From Trebonia sp963734665 (GTDB taxonomy: Bacteria; Actinomycetota; Actinomycetes; Streptosporangiales; Streptosporangiaceae), in assembly GCA_963734665.1 (NCBI GenBank), contig CAVTIR010000007.1, forward strand, positions 124,001 through 188,000: a DNA stretch of 64,000 nucleotides. Direction: 5' to 3'. This document shows, in pieces, positions 16,425 to 25,382 of the stretch; position 1 is the first letter of the stretch, and every line of letters begins with the position of its first letter. The position numbers were made by a program, and so were the translations under genes. The notes under the pieces are model-generated. The model was given only the letters and a program-made list of their open reading frames with translations. It was not told the DNA's origin and did not search any database.

Positions 16425-18176
16425 ATGACCCCTGGCCTGGCGGTGGCAGGTTTCATTGCCGACGGCAACGATCGGCAAACGTGGGATGACGTCGTCGCCG
16501 GCGTTCTCGAAGCGCTCGCGGCGGAGTTCGAGGTGGTCCCCGAGCGCGCCGCCCCGTCTGTGCCTGGCGTCAGCGCCCCTGGCGGCGGCCGGCGGACGAC
16601 CTGGCTCGACACGTTCGACTGGCGGCTCTACAAGGCGGGCCTGACCCTGGAGTACGTCCCCGGACGCGGCGGCGGCGAACTGCGGCTGTCGGACACGGGC
16701 ACAAGCGCGGGCGCGGCCGCCGGCGGCGCGGGTACGGCCGAGGACGTCACGCAGCTGGTGACAGGGTGGCAGGCGTCCCGTCCGCACCTGCTCACCGACC
16801 TGGCGGGCGGCCCGGTCGGCGTCCGCATCGCCGGCCTCGTCGCGCCGCGCGCGCTCATCCCCGTCGTCACCACGAGCACTAACACCGTCGTGTACCGGCT
16901 GCTGAACGGGGACAGCAAGACCGTCGCCAGGCTGCTCATCGACCGGCCGAGCCTAGCCGGGCCGCAGTCGCCGCGGTCGGGGTCGGCGGGACCGGTTTCG
17001 CTCCCGCCCCGGCTGGCGATCGCCGGGGTACGCGGCTACCAGAGCCAGGAGCGCCGCGCCACGCGCCTGGTCGCGGCCGTCCCCGGCATCAAGCCCGGTG
17101 CCGCGCCGCCGTTCGCCGATGCGCTGCGTGCCATCGGACGCCGTCCCGGCGACTACTCGAACAAGGTCGACGCGGACATCACTGCTGCTATGCCCGCCTC
17201 CGTGGCGGCGTCGGCCATCCTGCTGCGACTGCTCGACACCATCGACGCGAACGTCGACGGCGTGCTCAAGGACATAGACACGGAGTTCCTGCACGACCTG
17301 CGGGTCAGCGTGCGACGGACCCGGAGCGCGCTGAAGCTGTTCGGCGACGCGATCGACGGCCTGACCGCGGCGGAACATGAGTTCTTCGCCGCCGAGTTCA
17401 AGTGGGTTGGCGACCTGACGACGTCGACCAGGGACCTGGACGTGCACCTGCTCGACTTCGAGGACACGGCGCGAGGTCTCGCCGCCGCGAAGCCGGACGA
17501 CCTTGAGCCGTTCCGCGCCTACCTGGAGCAGCGGCGGCGCAGGGAGTTCCGCACGCTCTCGCGTGGCCTGCGCTCGGCGAGGTTCACGGCACTCACTCAA
17601 GAATGGCGCGCAAAGCTAAACAAAATCCAACAAGACAGCGTGATGCCGACCAGAGGTGGCCGAACTCGTTCGGGAGAACTCTATAGAGCCCCCGGGGGGA
17701 CGGCCGGCCTGCTCGCCGCGGAGAGGACCCGGGTCGCCTTTGCGCGGGTCGCCAAGCGCGGTGCGGCGATCACGGCGGACACGCCCGCCGAAGCCCTGCA
17801 TGACCTGCGCAAGCGCTGCAAGGAGCTGCGGTACGCGCTGGAGTTCTTCGCTCCCTTGCATGACCCCGCCGGGTACGCGAAGGTGGTGGGGGACCTCAAG
17901 CAACTCCAGAACTGCCTGGGAGAATTCCAGGACACGGCAGTTCAAATCGGTGAGATCAGAACGCTCGCGACCGCCATGCTGGCGGCGCGCGAGGCGCCGG
18001 CGGTGACGCTGCTCGCGATGGGCGAGATCACGGCCGGCCTCGCGGCGCGCCAGCGGGCGGCGCGGGCCGACTTCGAGCGGCGGTTCGCCGCGTTCGCCGG
18101 CATAGAAGGGCGGCGCCGGATGTCCGCCCTGCTTCGGGGGAGGTACCGCATAAATGCGGATTTATGCGATATATAA
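16425..18176 (+). CDS. CHAD domain protein
   Basis: ATG 16425 follows AGGAGAGGAG (16409-16418); the product has 583 aa. The C-terminal half (about 265-560) is a CHAD domain with its duplicated hallmark, HDLRVSVRRTRSALKLF and HDLRKRCKELRYALEFF, whose His, Arg and Lys residues line the basic polyphosphate-binding surface known for the family. The N-terminal 200 residues resemble a degenerate CYTH-like module (FDWRLYKAGLTLEY) but lack the full ExExK signature. A lower-GC hydrophilic stretch (17599-17700, NKIQQDSVMPTRGG) interrupts the CHAD domain. It overlaps the ParA gene by 23 bp, so the two are coupled. Confidence 0.9.
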   Translation: MTPGLAVAGFIADGNDRQTWDDVVAGVLEALAAEFEVVPERAAPSVPGVSAPGGGRRTTWLDTFDWRLYKAGLTLEYVPGRGGGELRLSDTGTSAGAAAGGAGTAEDVTQLVTGWQASRPHLLTDLAGGPVGVRIAGLVAPRALIPVVTTSTNTVVYRLLNGDSKTVARLLIDRPSLAGPQSPRSGSAGPVSLPPRLAIAGVRGYQSQERRATRLVAAVPGIKPGAAPPFADALRAIGRRPGDYSNKVDADITAAMPASVAASAILLRLLDTIDANVDGVLKDIDTEFLHDLRVSVRRTRSALKLFGDAIDGLTAAEHEFFAAEFKWVGDLTTSTRDLDVHLLDFEDTARGLAAAKPDDLEPFRAYLEQRRRREFRTLSRGLRSARFTALTQEWRAKLNKIQQDSVMPTRGGRTRSGELYRAPGGTAGLLAAERTRVAFARVAKRGAAITADTPAEALHDLRKRCKELRYALEFFAPLHDPAGYAKVVGDLKQLQNCLGEFQDTAVQIGEIRTLATAMLAAREAPAVTLLAMGEITAGLAARQRAARADFERRFAAFAGIEGRRRMSALLRGRYRINADLCDI

Positions 18177-18936
18177 CATCAAGGGCGGCGTCGGGAAGAC
18201 CACGACGGCGGTCAACCTCGCCTATCTCGCGGCGCAATCCGGGCTGCGCACCGTCCTGTGGGACCTGGACCCGCAGGGCGCGGCGAGCTTCATGTTCCGG
18301 GTCAAGCCCAAGGTCAAGGGCGGCGGCCGGGCGATCATCAGCGGCAAGCGCCTGCTCGACGACGCCATCAAGGGAACAGACTTCGACAACCTCGACCTGA
18401 TCCCGGCGGATTTCACCTACCGGAACATGGACCTGCTGCTGGACCTCGGCGATGCCAGGCCCGACGACACGCCAGGCGGCAAGCCCGCCCGTACGCTGTC
18501 CAAGCTGCTCGCCCCGCTCAGCGCCGCCTGCGACGCGGTCTTCCTCGACTGCCCGCCGTCCGTCTCGCTGGTCTCGGAGAATGTGCTGCACGCCGCCGAC
18601 GTCGTGGTGGTCCCGCTCATCCCGACGACGCTTTCTGTGCGGACGCTTGAGCAGCTGTCCGACTTCATCGACGAGTTCAAGGGGCACCGCCCCGAGATCC
18701 TGGCGTTCTTCTCCATGGTCGACCGGCGCAAGAAGCTGCACAGGGAAATCACGGAGAAGCTCGCCGTGCAGCGGTACGACGTGGCCAGCACCGTCATCCC
18801 GGCGCTTTCCGTCATCGAGGTGATGTCGGTGGAGCGCGCCCCTGTCGCGGTCTACGCCCCGGCCAGCGCGGCGGCGAAGGCCTACCGTGCCCTGTGGGCC
18901 GAGTTGCGGGACCGCGAAGCGCCTCGCAGCAGCTGA
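18154..18936 (+). CDS. ParA-family partition ATPase
   Basis: The 260-aa protein begins with the deviant Walker A motif KGGVGKTT at residues 9-16, then DLDPQGAASF and the Walker B-like DAVFLDCPPS. ParA/MinD ATPases position chromosomes, plasmids or protein bodies by nucleoid-bound ATP cycling. No ParB gene or parS-like repeat is nearby, so plasmid or chromosome segregation is unlikely to be its task here. The 23-bp overlap with the CHAD gene suggests a joint function. A convergent transporter gene overlaps its 3' end. Confidence 0.92.
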   Translation: MRIYAIYNIKGGVGKTTTAVNLAYLAAQSGLRTVLWDLDPQGAASFMFRVKPKVKGGGRAIISGKRLLDDAIKGTDFDNLDLIPADFTYRNMDLLLDLGDARPDDTPGGKPARTLSKLLAPLSAACDAVFLDCPPSVSLVSENVLHAADVVVVPLIPTTLSVRTLEQLSDFIDEFKGHRPEILAFFSMVDRRKKLHREITEKLAVQRYDVASTVIPALSVIEVMSVERAPVAVYAPASAAAKAYRALWAELRDREAPRSS

Positions 18937-20204
18937 CCCGGCGGGCGGAGCCGCGACGGCGAAGGCGGTGCCGTCGCGAAGGACCCCGAGTTCGACCGGG
19001 ACCGCCGGTGGCACCCGGGCGGCCGGGTGCCGCGCTTGATGGTGTCGAGGCTCAGCCCGGTGCGCAGCCGGTCCACGTGCGCGAGGATCTCACCGCGCAG
19101 CGGCCACTCGCTCGGCCCGCCGCCGTCCCTGGCCCGCGGCCTGAGCAGGTCGGCGAGCTCATCCTGCAGCCGGAGCGCCTCGTAGAGCTGCGTGGCGAGC
19201 TGCGCTTCTAGCGTCTCGCTGCCCATCGGCGTCGCCTGGACGAGCCGTCCGTAGGTGCGGATCGCCTCGCCGAGCTTGGCGAGGACGCTGGCCAGCCGGA
19301 CCCGCGTCCCGCTGTCCCTGATGGGGCTGCAGTCGCTGGCGATCCCGGCGCTGTCGAGGACCGAGCGGGCCAGGCCGCGCAGCGTCAGCGCCGCGTGCTC
19401 AAGAGCCTCAACGCCGCCGCGCAGCGCCACGGTGGTCTCGGTGACCGGCGTCGCGCTGGACGGCCCGACTAGCGCGCGCGGGTTGAGCTTGACGCTTTCC
19501 GCGGCCTCGCGCAGCGTGTCGTCGACCCGCTCGATCTCGTCGCGTAGCGCCCTGGCCTGGGTGAGCCACTGCGCGGCCATGCCCGTCAGCTCCTCGTCTG
19601 AGCCCTGCTCGTCGCCCGCCAGGTCGGCGGCCATCCGGTCGAGCAGTCCCGCGACCTGTCCCGCCAGGCGGGCGACCGCCGACCTGGCCGGCTCTACCCG
19701 GGGCCTGCCGAAGACAAAACCGCCCGCAAGACCGGCAGCGGCGCCCACCAGCGTGTCCACCATCCGGCCGGTCGCCGCGGCGTGCGTGCCCACAGAAGAG
19801 AAGATCAGCATCGCGCTGATCGGCACCTCAAGCAGGTCGTCGCCGAGCCGCAGCACCCGGCCGATGACCAGGGCTCCCCCGATGACCAGCGCGAGCAGCC
19901 ACCAGGAGAAGCCGATGAACTGCGCCACGCCCACCGCCACCAGGACGCCGACCGTCACGCTGAGCACCTTGCCGATGGCGCTGTGGATGGTCCGGTAGAG
20001 GCTGGCCTGCAGCACGAGCAGCGCCGTGAGCGGCGCAAGCACGGGACGGGACGTCCCCGCGGGGGTGACGAGCGCAAGCAGGTAGGCGAACGTCGCGGTC
20101 GCGGTGAGCCGGGCGATGTAGGAGTCCGCGGGACGGGCGGACCTGATCCGGCGCAGCGAGGTAAGGAGGGAGGTAAGGAGCATTTTTAGACGCGACAAAT
20201 CCAT
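18882..20204 (-). CDS. FUSC-family membrane transporter (aromatic acid exporter-like)
   Basis: The 440-aa protein has an N-terminal block of about five or six membrane segments (residues 25-150, including RPVLAPLTALLVLQASLYRT and GGALVIGRVLRLGDDLLEVP) and a long soluble helical region, the half-size plan of the FUSC/ArAE family that exports aromatic acids and other small organic anions. The last 45 residues are Arg/Ser/Pro-rich, overlap the ParA end in antisense by 55 bp and run through a hairpin, so the original stop may have been lost by a frameshift. ATG 20204 or 20183 could be the start; neither has a clear ribosome binding site. Confidence 0.82.
   Translation of the reverse strand: MDLSRLKMLLTSLLTSLRRIRSARPADSYIARLTATATFAYLLALVTPAGTSRPVLAPLTALLVLQASLYRTIHSAIGKVLSVTVGVLVAVGVAQFIGFSWWLLALVIGGALVIGRVLRLGDDLLEVPISAMLIFSSVGTHAAATGRMVDTLVGAAAGLAGGFVFGRPRVEPARSAVARLAGQVAGLLDRMAADLAGDEQGSDEELTGMAAQWLTQARALRDEIERVDDTLREAAESVKLNPRALVGPSSATPVTETTVALRGGVEALEHAALTLRGLARSVLDSAGIASDCSPIRDSGTRVRLASVLAKLGEAIRTYGRLVQATPMGSETLEAQLATQLYEALRLQDELADLLRPRARDGGGPSEWPLRGEILAHVDRLRTGLSLDTIKRGTRPPGCHRRSRSNSGSFATAPPSPSRLRPPGQLLRGASRSRNSAHRAR
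19010..19031. terminator. Hairpin between convergent ParA and FUSC genes
   Basis: Nine-base arms ggcacccgg (19010-19018) and ccgggtgcc (19023-19031) enclose gcgg, 74 bp after the ParA stop. It lies inside the last codons of the FUSC frame as read, which raises the possibility that this frame is extended beyond its original stop. Confidence 0.45.
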
Positions 20205-20395
20205 TGGGTAAGCGGATGGGGATCAACGGCGGCTCTGCGGGCGCGGCCATCGCTCATCGACAACGGAGGACGTTTCGCCAGATATTCCACTGTGACGGCT
20301 GTGACGACGGTCACGCCACGCCGGCTTCCCGCAACTCTCGGACATCACCCGCCGGACGTATTACTGTCTTGATCCGGGGAAAGGGTCGAACAACT

Positions 20396-22339
20396 TTGAT
20401 AACGCACGGGGGAAGACTGCCCGCGGAGACCTCGAGATTCTTCGGGCGGTCAGAAGAGGCCGCCGCCATCAAGGACGCGCTGGCCAGCTCTCGGCTGGTC
20501 ACGTTGACGGGCCCGGGCGGCATAGGAAAAACACGGCTCGCGGTGCAGGTGGCAGGCGAGCTCGCGCAGGCGTTCCCTGACGGGGTGTTTCTCGCGGACT
20601 TGTCCGCGGCGCGGGACGCGGCGCGCGTCGCCGACGCGATGGCCTCCGCGCTGGGCATGCCGCGCAACGAGAGCCAGCAGGACCTGCCGCCGGCCGACTG
20701 GCTCGCCAGTCAGCTGCGCGGCAAGCACCTGCTGCTCATCCTGGACACCTGCGAGCACGTCCTCGAGGCCTGCGTCACCCTCGCCGATGCGATCCTGCGG
20801 GGCGGCGGCCCGGAGCTGTTGGTGACCAGTCGTCAGCCGCTTGACCTGCCAGGCGAGGTGGTCTTCCGCATCCCGCCGCTGTCGGACGGCGGCGACGGCG
20901 GCGACGCGGTGCGCCTGTTCGCGGACCGGGCCGCTGCAGCGGTCCCCGGATTCGAGGTGACCACGGACACGCTGCCGAGGCTCGTGCGGCTCTGCCGTCT
21001 GCTTGACGGCATCCCGCTTGCGATCGAGCTGGCCGCGCTCCGGCTGCGCGCGGTAGGCCTTGACGAGCTGCTCGCCCGGCTCCCCGGCCACCTGCGGCTG
21101 CTCGGCAGCGGGCGCCGCACGGCGACGGGCGACCGCCAGCAGTCCCTGCAGGCGTCCGTCAGCTGGAGCTATGACCTGTGCTCGCCGGCCGAACGGCTGC
21201 TCTGGGCCCGCCTGTCGGTCTTCGCCGACGGCTTCGGCCTCGCCGCCGCGGAAGAGGTGTGCTCAGGCGGCGCGCTCGGCGCGGATGAGATCCTCGACAC
21301 GCTGGTCGGTCTCGTGGACAAGTCGATCGTGCTGCGCGAGGCGGACACCGGCGGCGCCGCGCGGTACCGGCTGCTCGCGGTCGTCAGGGAGCACGGCGCG
21401 GCGCACGCGGACGAGGCGGACTCCAGCGCCGAGCGGCACCGTGCCTACTACGCCGGGGTGGCCCGCGCCTTCGCGGCGTCCTTTGTCGGCCCCGGCCAGC
21501 TTGCCTCTGTCACCGGGCTCGTCAGGGACGAGGCCAACCTGCGCGCCGCGTTCGACGGCGCCCTCGCCGCCGGCGATACCGCGATGGCGATGGAACTCGC
21601 GACCGCGTGCTGGCCATGGCTGGTGTGCGCGGGCCGTCTCGCTGAGGCAGGCTCCTGGCTAGCCCGCGCTCTCGAACAAGATCAAAACCAAATCGAAGAT
21701 TCCGAACGAATTCCTGCTTCGACCCCAGCCTCCCCGTTCCGCACAGGAGTGGAGAGCCGCAGGGCGCAGCTCCGCCAGCTAGCGACCCGCTTGGCCGCCT
21801 GGTGCCTAGCCGCCCAGGGCGACGGCGACATCCCCGGCGCCGAACGTGACCGGGCCGAGCGCCAGGCTAGGGACGCGCTGAGCGCGGCCGGTTACATGTC
21901 CGGGCAGGCCATAAGCGTGGCGCTGAGCACCGGGGCCGCCGTCAGGAGTGCGATGCCGCCGGCCGCGTCCTCGCCGCCTCGTTCCGGCCCCGGCGGCCAG
22001 GCAGTCGTCCCACGGCAGTCCCCGGCGCACCATGTCCCGGTCCTGCTGAGCCCCGGCTTCGCCGGCCCGCCCGCAGGCACTCCGGCCGGCCAGGAGACCG
22101 GCCCCGAGGCCGCTAACGCCGCGTTCGCGGGCCGCTGGGCGCTGCTGACGGCGCGGGAACGCGAGGTCGCGGGCCTGGTCGCCAAAGGCCTGACCAACAA
22201 GGACATCGCATCCCGCCTCTTCGTGTCCAAGCGCACCGTCGACGCGCACCTGGAGCACATCCTGGGCAAGCTCGGCTACAGCTCGCGCCTCCAGGTGGCC
22301 GCGCTGGCGTCGCACGAACAGGACCGCGAGCACAGGTAA
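20396..22339 (+). CDS. LuxR-type regulator with NB-ARC/AAA ATPase module
   Basis: The frame is open from 20204, but the first recognisable residues (RLPAETSRFFGR) begin shortly after TTG 20396, which follows GGGGAAAGGG; TTG 20369 is an alternative. The ATPase has Walker A GPGGIGKTRLA and Walker B LLLILDTCEHV, then a winged-helix segment (SWSYDLCSPAERLLWARLSV). The last 65 residues are a LuxR HTH (LTAREREVAGLVAKGLTNKD, then SKRTVDAHLEHILGKLGY). The TPR region normally found between is short and partly replaced by a low-GC hydrophilic stretch (21676-21730) and a Pro/Gly linker. It is probably an ATP-dependent transcription activator; its target is unknown. Confidence 0.88.
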   Translation: MITHGGRLPAETSRFFGRSEEAAAIKDALASSRLVTLTGPGGIGKTRLAVQVAGELAQAFPDGVFLADLSAARDAARVADAMASALGMPRNESQQDLPPADWLASQLRGKHLLLILDTCEHVLEACVTLADAILRGGGPELLVTSRQPLDLPGEVVFRIPPLSDGGDGGDAVRLFADRAAAAVPGFEVTTDTLPRLVRLCRLLDGIPLAIELAALRLRAVGLDELLARLPGHLRLLGSGRRTATGDRQQSLQASVSWSYDLCSPAERLLWARLSVFADGFGLAAAEEVCSGGALGADEILDTLVGLVDKSIVLREADTGGAARYRLLAVVREHGAAHADEADSSAERHRAYYAGVARAFAASFVGPGQLASVTGLVRDEANLRAAFDGALAAGDTAMAMELATACWPWLVCAGRLAEAGSWLARALEQDQNQIEDSERIPASTPASPFRTGVESRRAQLRQLATRLAAWCLAAQGDGDIPGAERDRAERQARDALSAAGYMSGQAISVALSTGAAVRSAMPPAASSPPRSGPGGQAVVPRQSPAHHVPVLLSPGFAGPPAGTPAGQETGPEAANAAFAGRWALLTAREREVAGLVAKGLTNKDIASRLFVSKRTVDAHLEHILGKLGYSSRLQVAALASHEQDREHR

Positions 22340-22609
22340 CCCGTCGCGAAGGTGAACGAAAGGTGTCATTAGCATGATTTGTTGAGCATTGTTAGATCTT
22401 GGAATTCGATTCCGTTAAATCTAAGTATGCCCGTTGTTACGTCAGTGACGAAAAGCATCCTGGTATGCCCCGGTTTGCGAGTTGTTGCCCACTGGCTGGC
22501 CGCATACTCCCCTCTGCCGTGGGTAGAGACCTTAACCCGGCAGAGGAGGCGATCCCAATCCTGTACAAGTTCGACCGCGCTGCAACCAAACGGATCAGGA
22601 CCTCGTTAT

Positions 22610-23623
22610 ATGAGCATGACAGTCTGGGAATGGTTTGAGCAGCGCTCGTATCACCACCGGGACTTTGAAAGTCTCGGGCGATCGGGCGCCAACGGGGCGG
22701 AGCGACCCTCAACAACCCTTATCTTCCCGGCCCGCAATGTCGCAGGCACCATCGGTACTATCCTCTCCGTCGTCGAAAGCCTCCGGGCCCGGACCGGGCT
22801 GCCGGACCAGGTCATCGTCATCGACGCGGACTCACCCGATGGCACGGCCGACGTGGCCCGTGCCCATGGCGCCGAGGTCTACTCGGAGAACGAGCTCATG
22901 CGGGCCTATGGTCCCGCTCAAGGCAAGGGCGACGCGATGTGGCGCGCCTTGTCGGTAGCGCGCGGGGACATCGTGATGTTCGCCGACGCCGACACCGCCG
23001 ACTTCGAGGAACACTTCGTCTACGGCACGCTCGGCCCGCTGCTCGCGGACCCCCAGCTGCGGTTCGTCAAGGCCGCCTTCCGGCGGCCGTTCAAGCAAGG
23101 GGAGGAAAAGATACCCGACGGCGGCGGCCGGGTTACCGAGCTGATGGCCAAGCCGCTGATCAACCTCTTCTACCCGGAGCTCGCAGGGTTCGTCCAGCCC
23201 CTGGCCGGCGAGTTTGCCGCCAGGCGCGAGGTGCTCAGCAGCGTCCCGTTCTTCACCGGCTACGGCGTGGAGATCGGCATGCTGATCGACGTCTTCGGCC
23301 GGGTAGGCCTGGAGGCCATGGCCCAGGTGGACCTCGGGACACGGCAGAACAGGCACCAGTCCCTCGCCAACCTCAGCCGGATGTCCTCGGTCGTGCTGCG
23401 CACCGTGGCCGCGCGCGAGTCCCTGGGACAGCGCGTCGAGGGGAACCTCGACGGGACGGCGACCGGCCTGTGGGAGCAGCCGGACACCTACCTGCACGCC
23501 GTCGCGACGGAGGACGGCCTGCACCTGGACGAGCACCTGAACGAGCTGGTCGAGCGGCCGCCGCTGGCCAGCCTCACCGACGACAGCGCCCTCTCCACCA
23601 TCCTATTAACTCACCACCCGTAG
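22610..23623 (+). CDS. gpgS: Glucosyl-3-phosphoglycerate synthase
   Basis: The 337-aa GT-A fold enzyme (family GT81) starts at ATG 22610 (MSMTVWEWFEQRSYHH). It shows the nucleotide-sugar site LIFPARNVAGTIG, the metal-binding ADAD in IVMFADADTADF, and the conserved GEFAARREVL and TGYGVEIGMLID segments. GpgS transfers glucose from a nucleotide sugar to 3-phosphoglycerate, the first step towards glucosylglycerate and methylglucose lipopolysaccharides. The genes for the phosphatase or later steps are not adjacent. The leader (22340-22609) is AT-richer than its surroundings and contains no clear motif. Confidence 0.93.
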   Translation: MSMTVWEWFEQRSYHHRDFESLGRSGANGAERPSTTLIFPARNVAGTIGTILSVVESLRARTGLPDQVIVIDADSPDGTADVARAHGAEVYSENELMRAYGPAQGKGDAMWRALSVARGDIVMFADADTADFEEHFVYGTLGPLLADPQLRFVKAAFRRPFKQGEEKIPDGGGRVTELMAKPLINLFYPELAGFVQPLAGEFAARREVLSSVPFFTGYGVEIGMLIDVFGRVGLEAMAQVDLGTRQNRHQSLANLSRMSSVVLRTVAARESLGQRVEGNLDGTATGLWEQPDTYLHAVATEDGLHLDEHLNELVERPPLASLTDDSALSTILLTHHP

Positions 23624-23628
23624 CGGCT

Positions 23629-23673
23629 CGTTTGCGCTTTTGCCTGCTTCTGTCGAGCCCAATTGCGCAAACG
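23629..23673 (+). terminator. Inverted repeat after gpgS
   Basis: Perfect 9-base arms cgtttgcgc (23629-23637) and gcgcaaacg (23665-23673) lie just after the gpgS stop, separated by 27 bases. This could terminate gpgS transcription; the long loop makes it a weak call. Confidence 0.35.
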
Positions 23674-23795
23674 GCCCGCGCGACAACATCCACGCCCCAA
23701 GGTCTGTGCTGGCACGTTAGTGACAAACGGCGCGAACTTGGCATGATGTGCGCAGGACCATGGCCGCTTACGGTGCGGTCAGTCGGGAGGGCGGC

Positions 23796-25382
23796 ATGTC
23801 AGCCGAAGAGTTCGACCACATCGTCGTGGGAGCCGGCTCCGCTGGCTGCGTGATCGCCCGGCGCCTCGTCGACGCCGGGCGACGGGTCGCGCTTGTCGAG
23901 GCCGGCGGCCCTGACTACAACCCGGCGATCCACAAGCCGAACCGTTCCTGGGAGCTGTGGTACTCGCCCGAGGACTGGGCCTACAACACCGAGCCGCAGG
24001 AGCACTCGCTCAAGACCCCGCTCTTCTGGCCGCGTGGCAAGGTGCTCGGCGGGTCGAGCGCGCTGAACGGCATGATTTACATCCGGGGCGCGAAGTCAGA
24101 CTTCGACGCCTGGGCCTACAACGGCGCCCCCGGCTGGTCGTACGCGGACGTCCTCCCGTACTTCAAGAAGTCCGAGGACTACGAGGACGGCCCGAGCGAG
24201 TACCACGGCACCGGCGGCCCGCTCCCGGTCACCCACATCAAGGAGCCGAACCCGGCGACGGTCGCGATGATCGAGGCGGCGGCCGAGATCGGCGTGCCCC
24301 GCAACGACGACCCGAACGCCGACGACATCCTGGGCGTCGGCCTGACGCACATGACCGTCTCCGACGGCCGCCGGATGTCCACGTGGACGGCGTTCATCGA
24401 GCCGATCGTGGACAGCCCGCTGCTCACCGTCATCACGAGCGCCCAGGTCAAAAGCCTGGTCTTCGACGCAGCGGGTCGCGCGGTCGGCGTTCGCCTGTCC
24501 CGCCCAGGGCACCTCTACTCATTCCGGACGGATCCGGCTGACTCTCTTCCGCACCCGACTCTTCCTGAGCGGACGGCGACCGAGCTGCGCTGCTCCGGTG
24601 ACGTCATCGTCTCCGGCGGGGTGATCGGCTCGGCGCAGCTCCTGCTGCTGTCCGGGATCGGCCCGGCCGACGACCTGCGCCCTCTCGGCATCGACGTGCG
24701 CGCCGACCTGGCCGGCGTGGGCGCCAATCTCCACGACCACGCCCTGGCCACGATCCTGTACGAGTCCGCGCGGAAGATCCCCGAAGGCAAGGCCAACAAC
24801 CTGGAGGCGCACTTCTTCGCGAAGAGCGACCCCGGCATGACCGCGCCCGACCTGCAGCCGCTGATGTCGCACTTCCCGATGCCGGTCGAAGGGTACGCGC
24901 AGCCCGAGTACGGCGACGGCTATGCGATCGTGGCCGGGATCATCCGCCCGATGAGCCGCGGCCGGCTCTGGCTCAAGTCGGCCAACCCGGCCGACCACCC
25001 GGTGATCGACCCGCACTACCTGGAAGAGAAAGCCGACGTACGCGCGTTGCTAGCGAGCTTGAAGCTGTCCCGCGAGGTCGGCGAGGCCAAGGCGCTGAAC
25101 GAGTTCCGCGCCCGCGAGATCGCCCCGGGCCCGGATGTCCGCACGGACGGGGAACTCCTCGAGTACGGCATGCGGAACCTGATCACCTACCACCACCAGG
25201 TCGGCAGCTGCAAGATGGGCATCGACAACATGGCCGTGGTCAGCCCGGCTGACCTGCGCGTCTACGGCGTCGACGGCCTTCGGGTGGCCGACGCCTCGGT
25301 CATGCCCTCGGTCACCTCGGGCAACACCAACGCCCCCAGCATCATGATCGGCGAACGCTGCGCCGACTTCCTCCTGGGCTGA
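23796..25382 (+). CDS. GMC-family FAD oxidoreductase (choline dehydrogenase-like)
   Basis: ATG 23796 follows GGGAGG (23785-23790); the product has 528 aa. It has the FAD dinucleotide fold VVGAGSAGCVIARRL, the GMC signature LFWPRGKVLGGSSALNGM, the second signature region GGVIGSAQLLLLSGIGP and the catalytic region YHHQVGSCKMG. Family members oxidise alcohols such as choline or glucose; the substrate here cannot be told. A lower-GC insertion (about 24511-24585, TDPADSLPHPTLPERTATE) interrupts the middle. The 3' end overlaps the convergent phosphoesterase gene by 41 bp. Confidence 0.92.
   Translation: MSAEEFDHIVVGAGSAGCVIARRLVDAGRRVALVEAGGPDYNPAIHKPNRSWELWYSPEDWAYNTEPQEHSLKTPLFWPRGKVLGGSSALNGMIYIRGAKSDFDAWAYNGAPGWSYADVLPYFKKSEDYEDGPSEYHGTGGPLPVTHIKEPNPATVAMIEAAAEIGVPRNDDPNADDILGVGLTHMTVSDGRRMSTWTAFIEPIVDSPLLTVITSAQVKSLVFDAAGRAVGVRLSRPGHLYSFRTDPADSLPHPTLPERTATELRCSGDVIVSGGVIGSAQLLLLSGIGPADDLRPLGIDVRADLAGVGANLHDHALATILYESARKIPEGKANNLEAHFFAKSDPGMTAPDLQPLMSHFPMPVEGYAQPEYGDGYAIVAGIIRPMSRGRLWLKSANPADHPVIDPHYLEEKADVRALLASLKLSREVGEAKALNEFRAREIAPGPDVRTDGELLEYGMRNLITYHHQVGSCKMGIDNMAVVSPADLRVYGVDGLRVADASVMPSVTSGNTNAPSIMIGERCADFLLG

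Noticed and set aside
18154..18936. Plasmid partition locus
   Set aside because: ParA is present but no ParB, no parS-like repeats and no replication gene.
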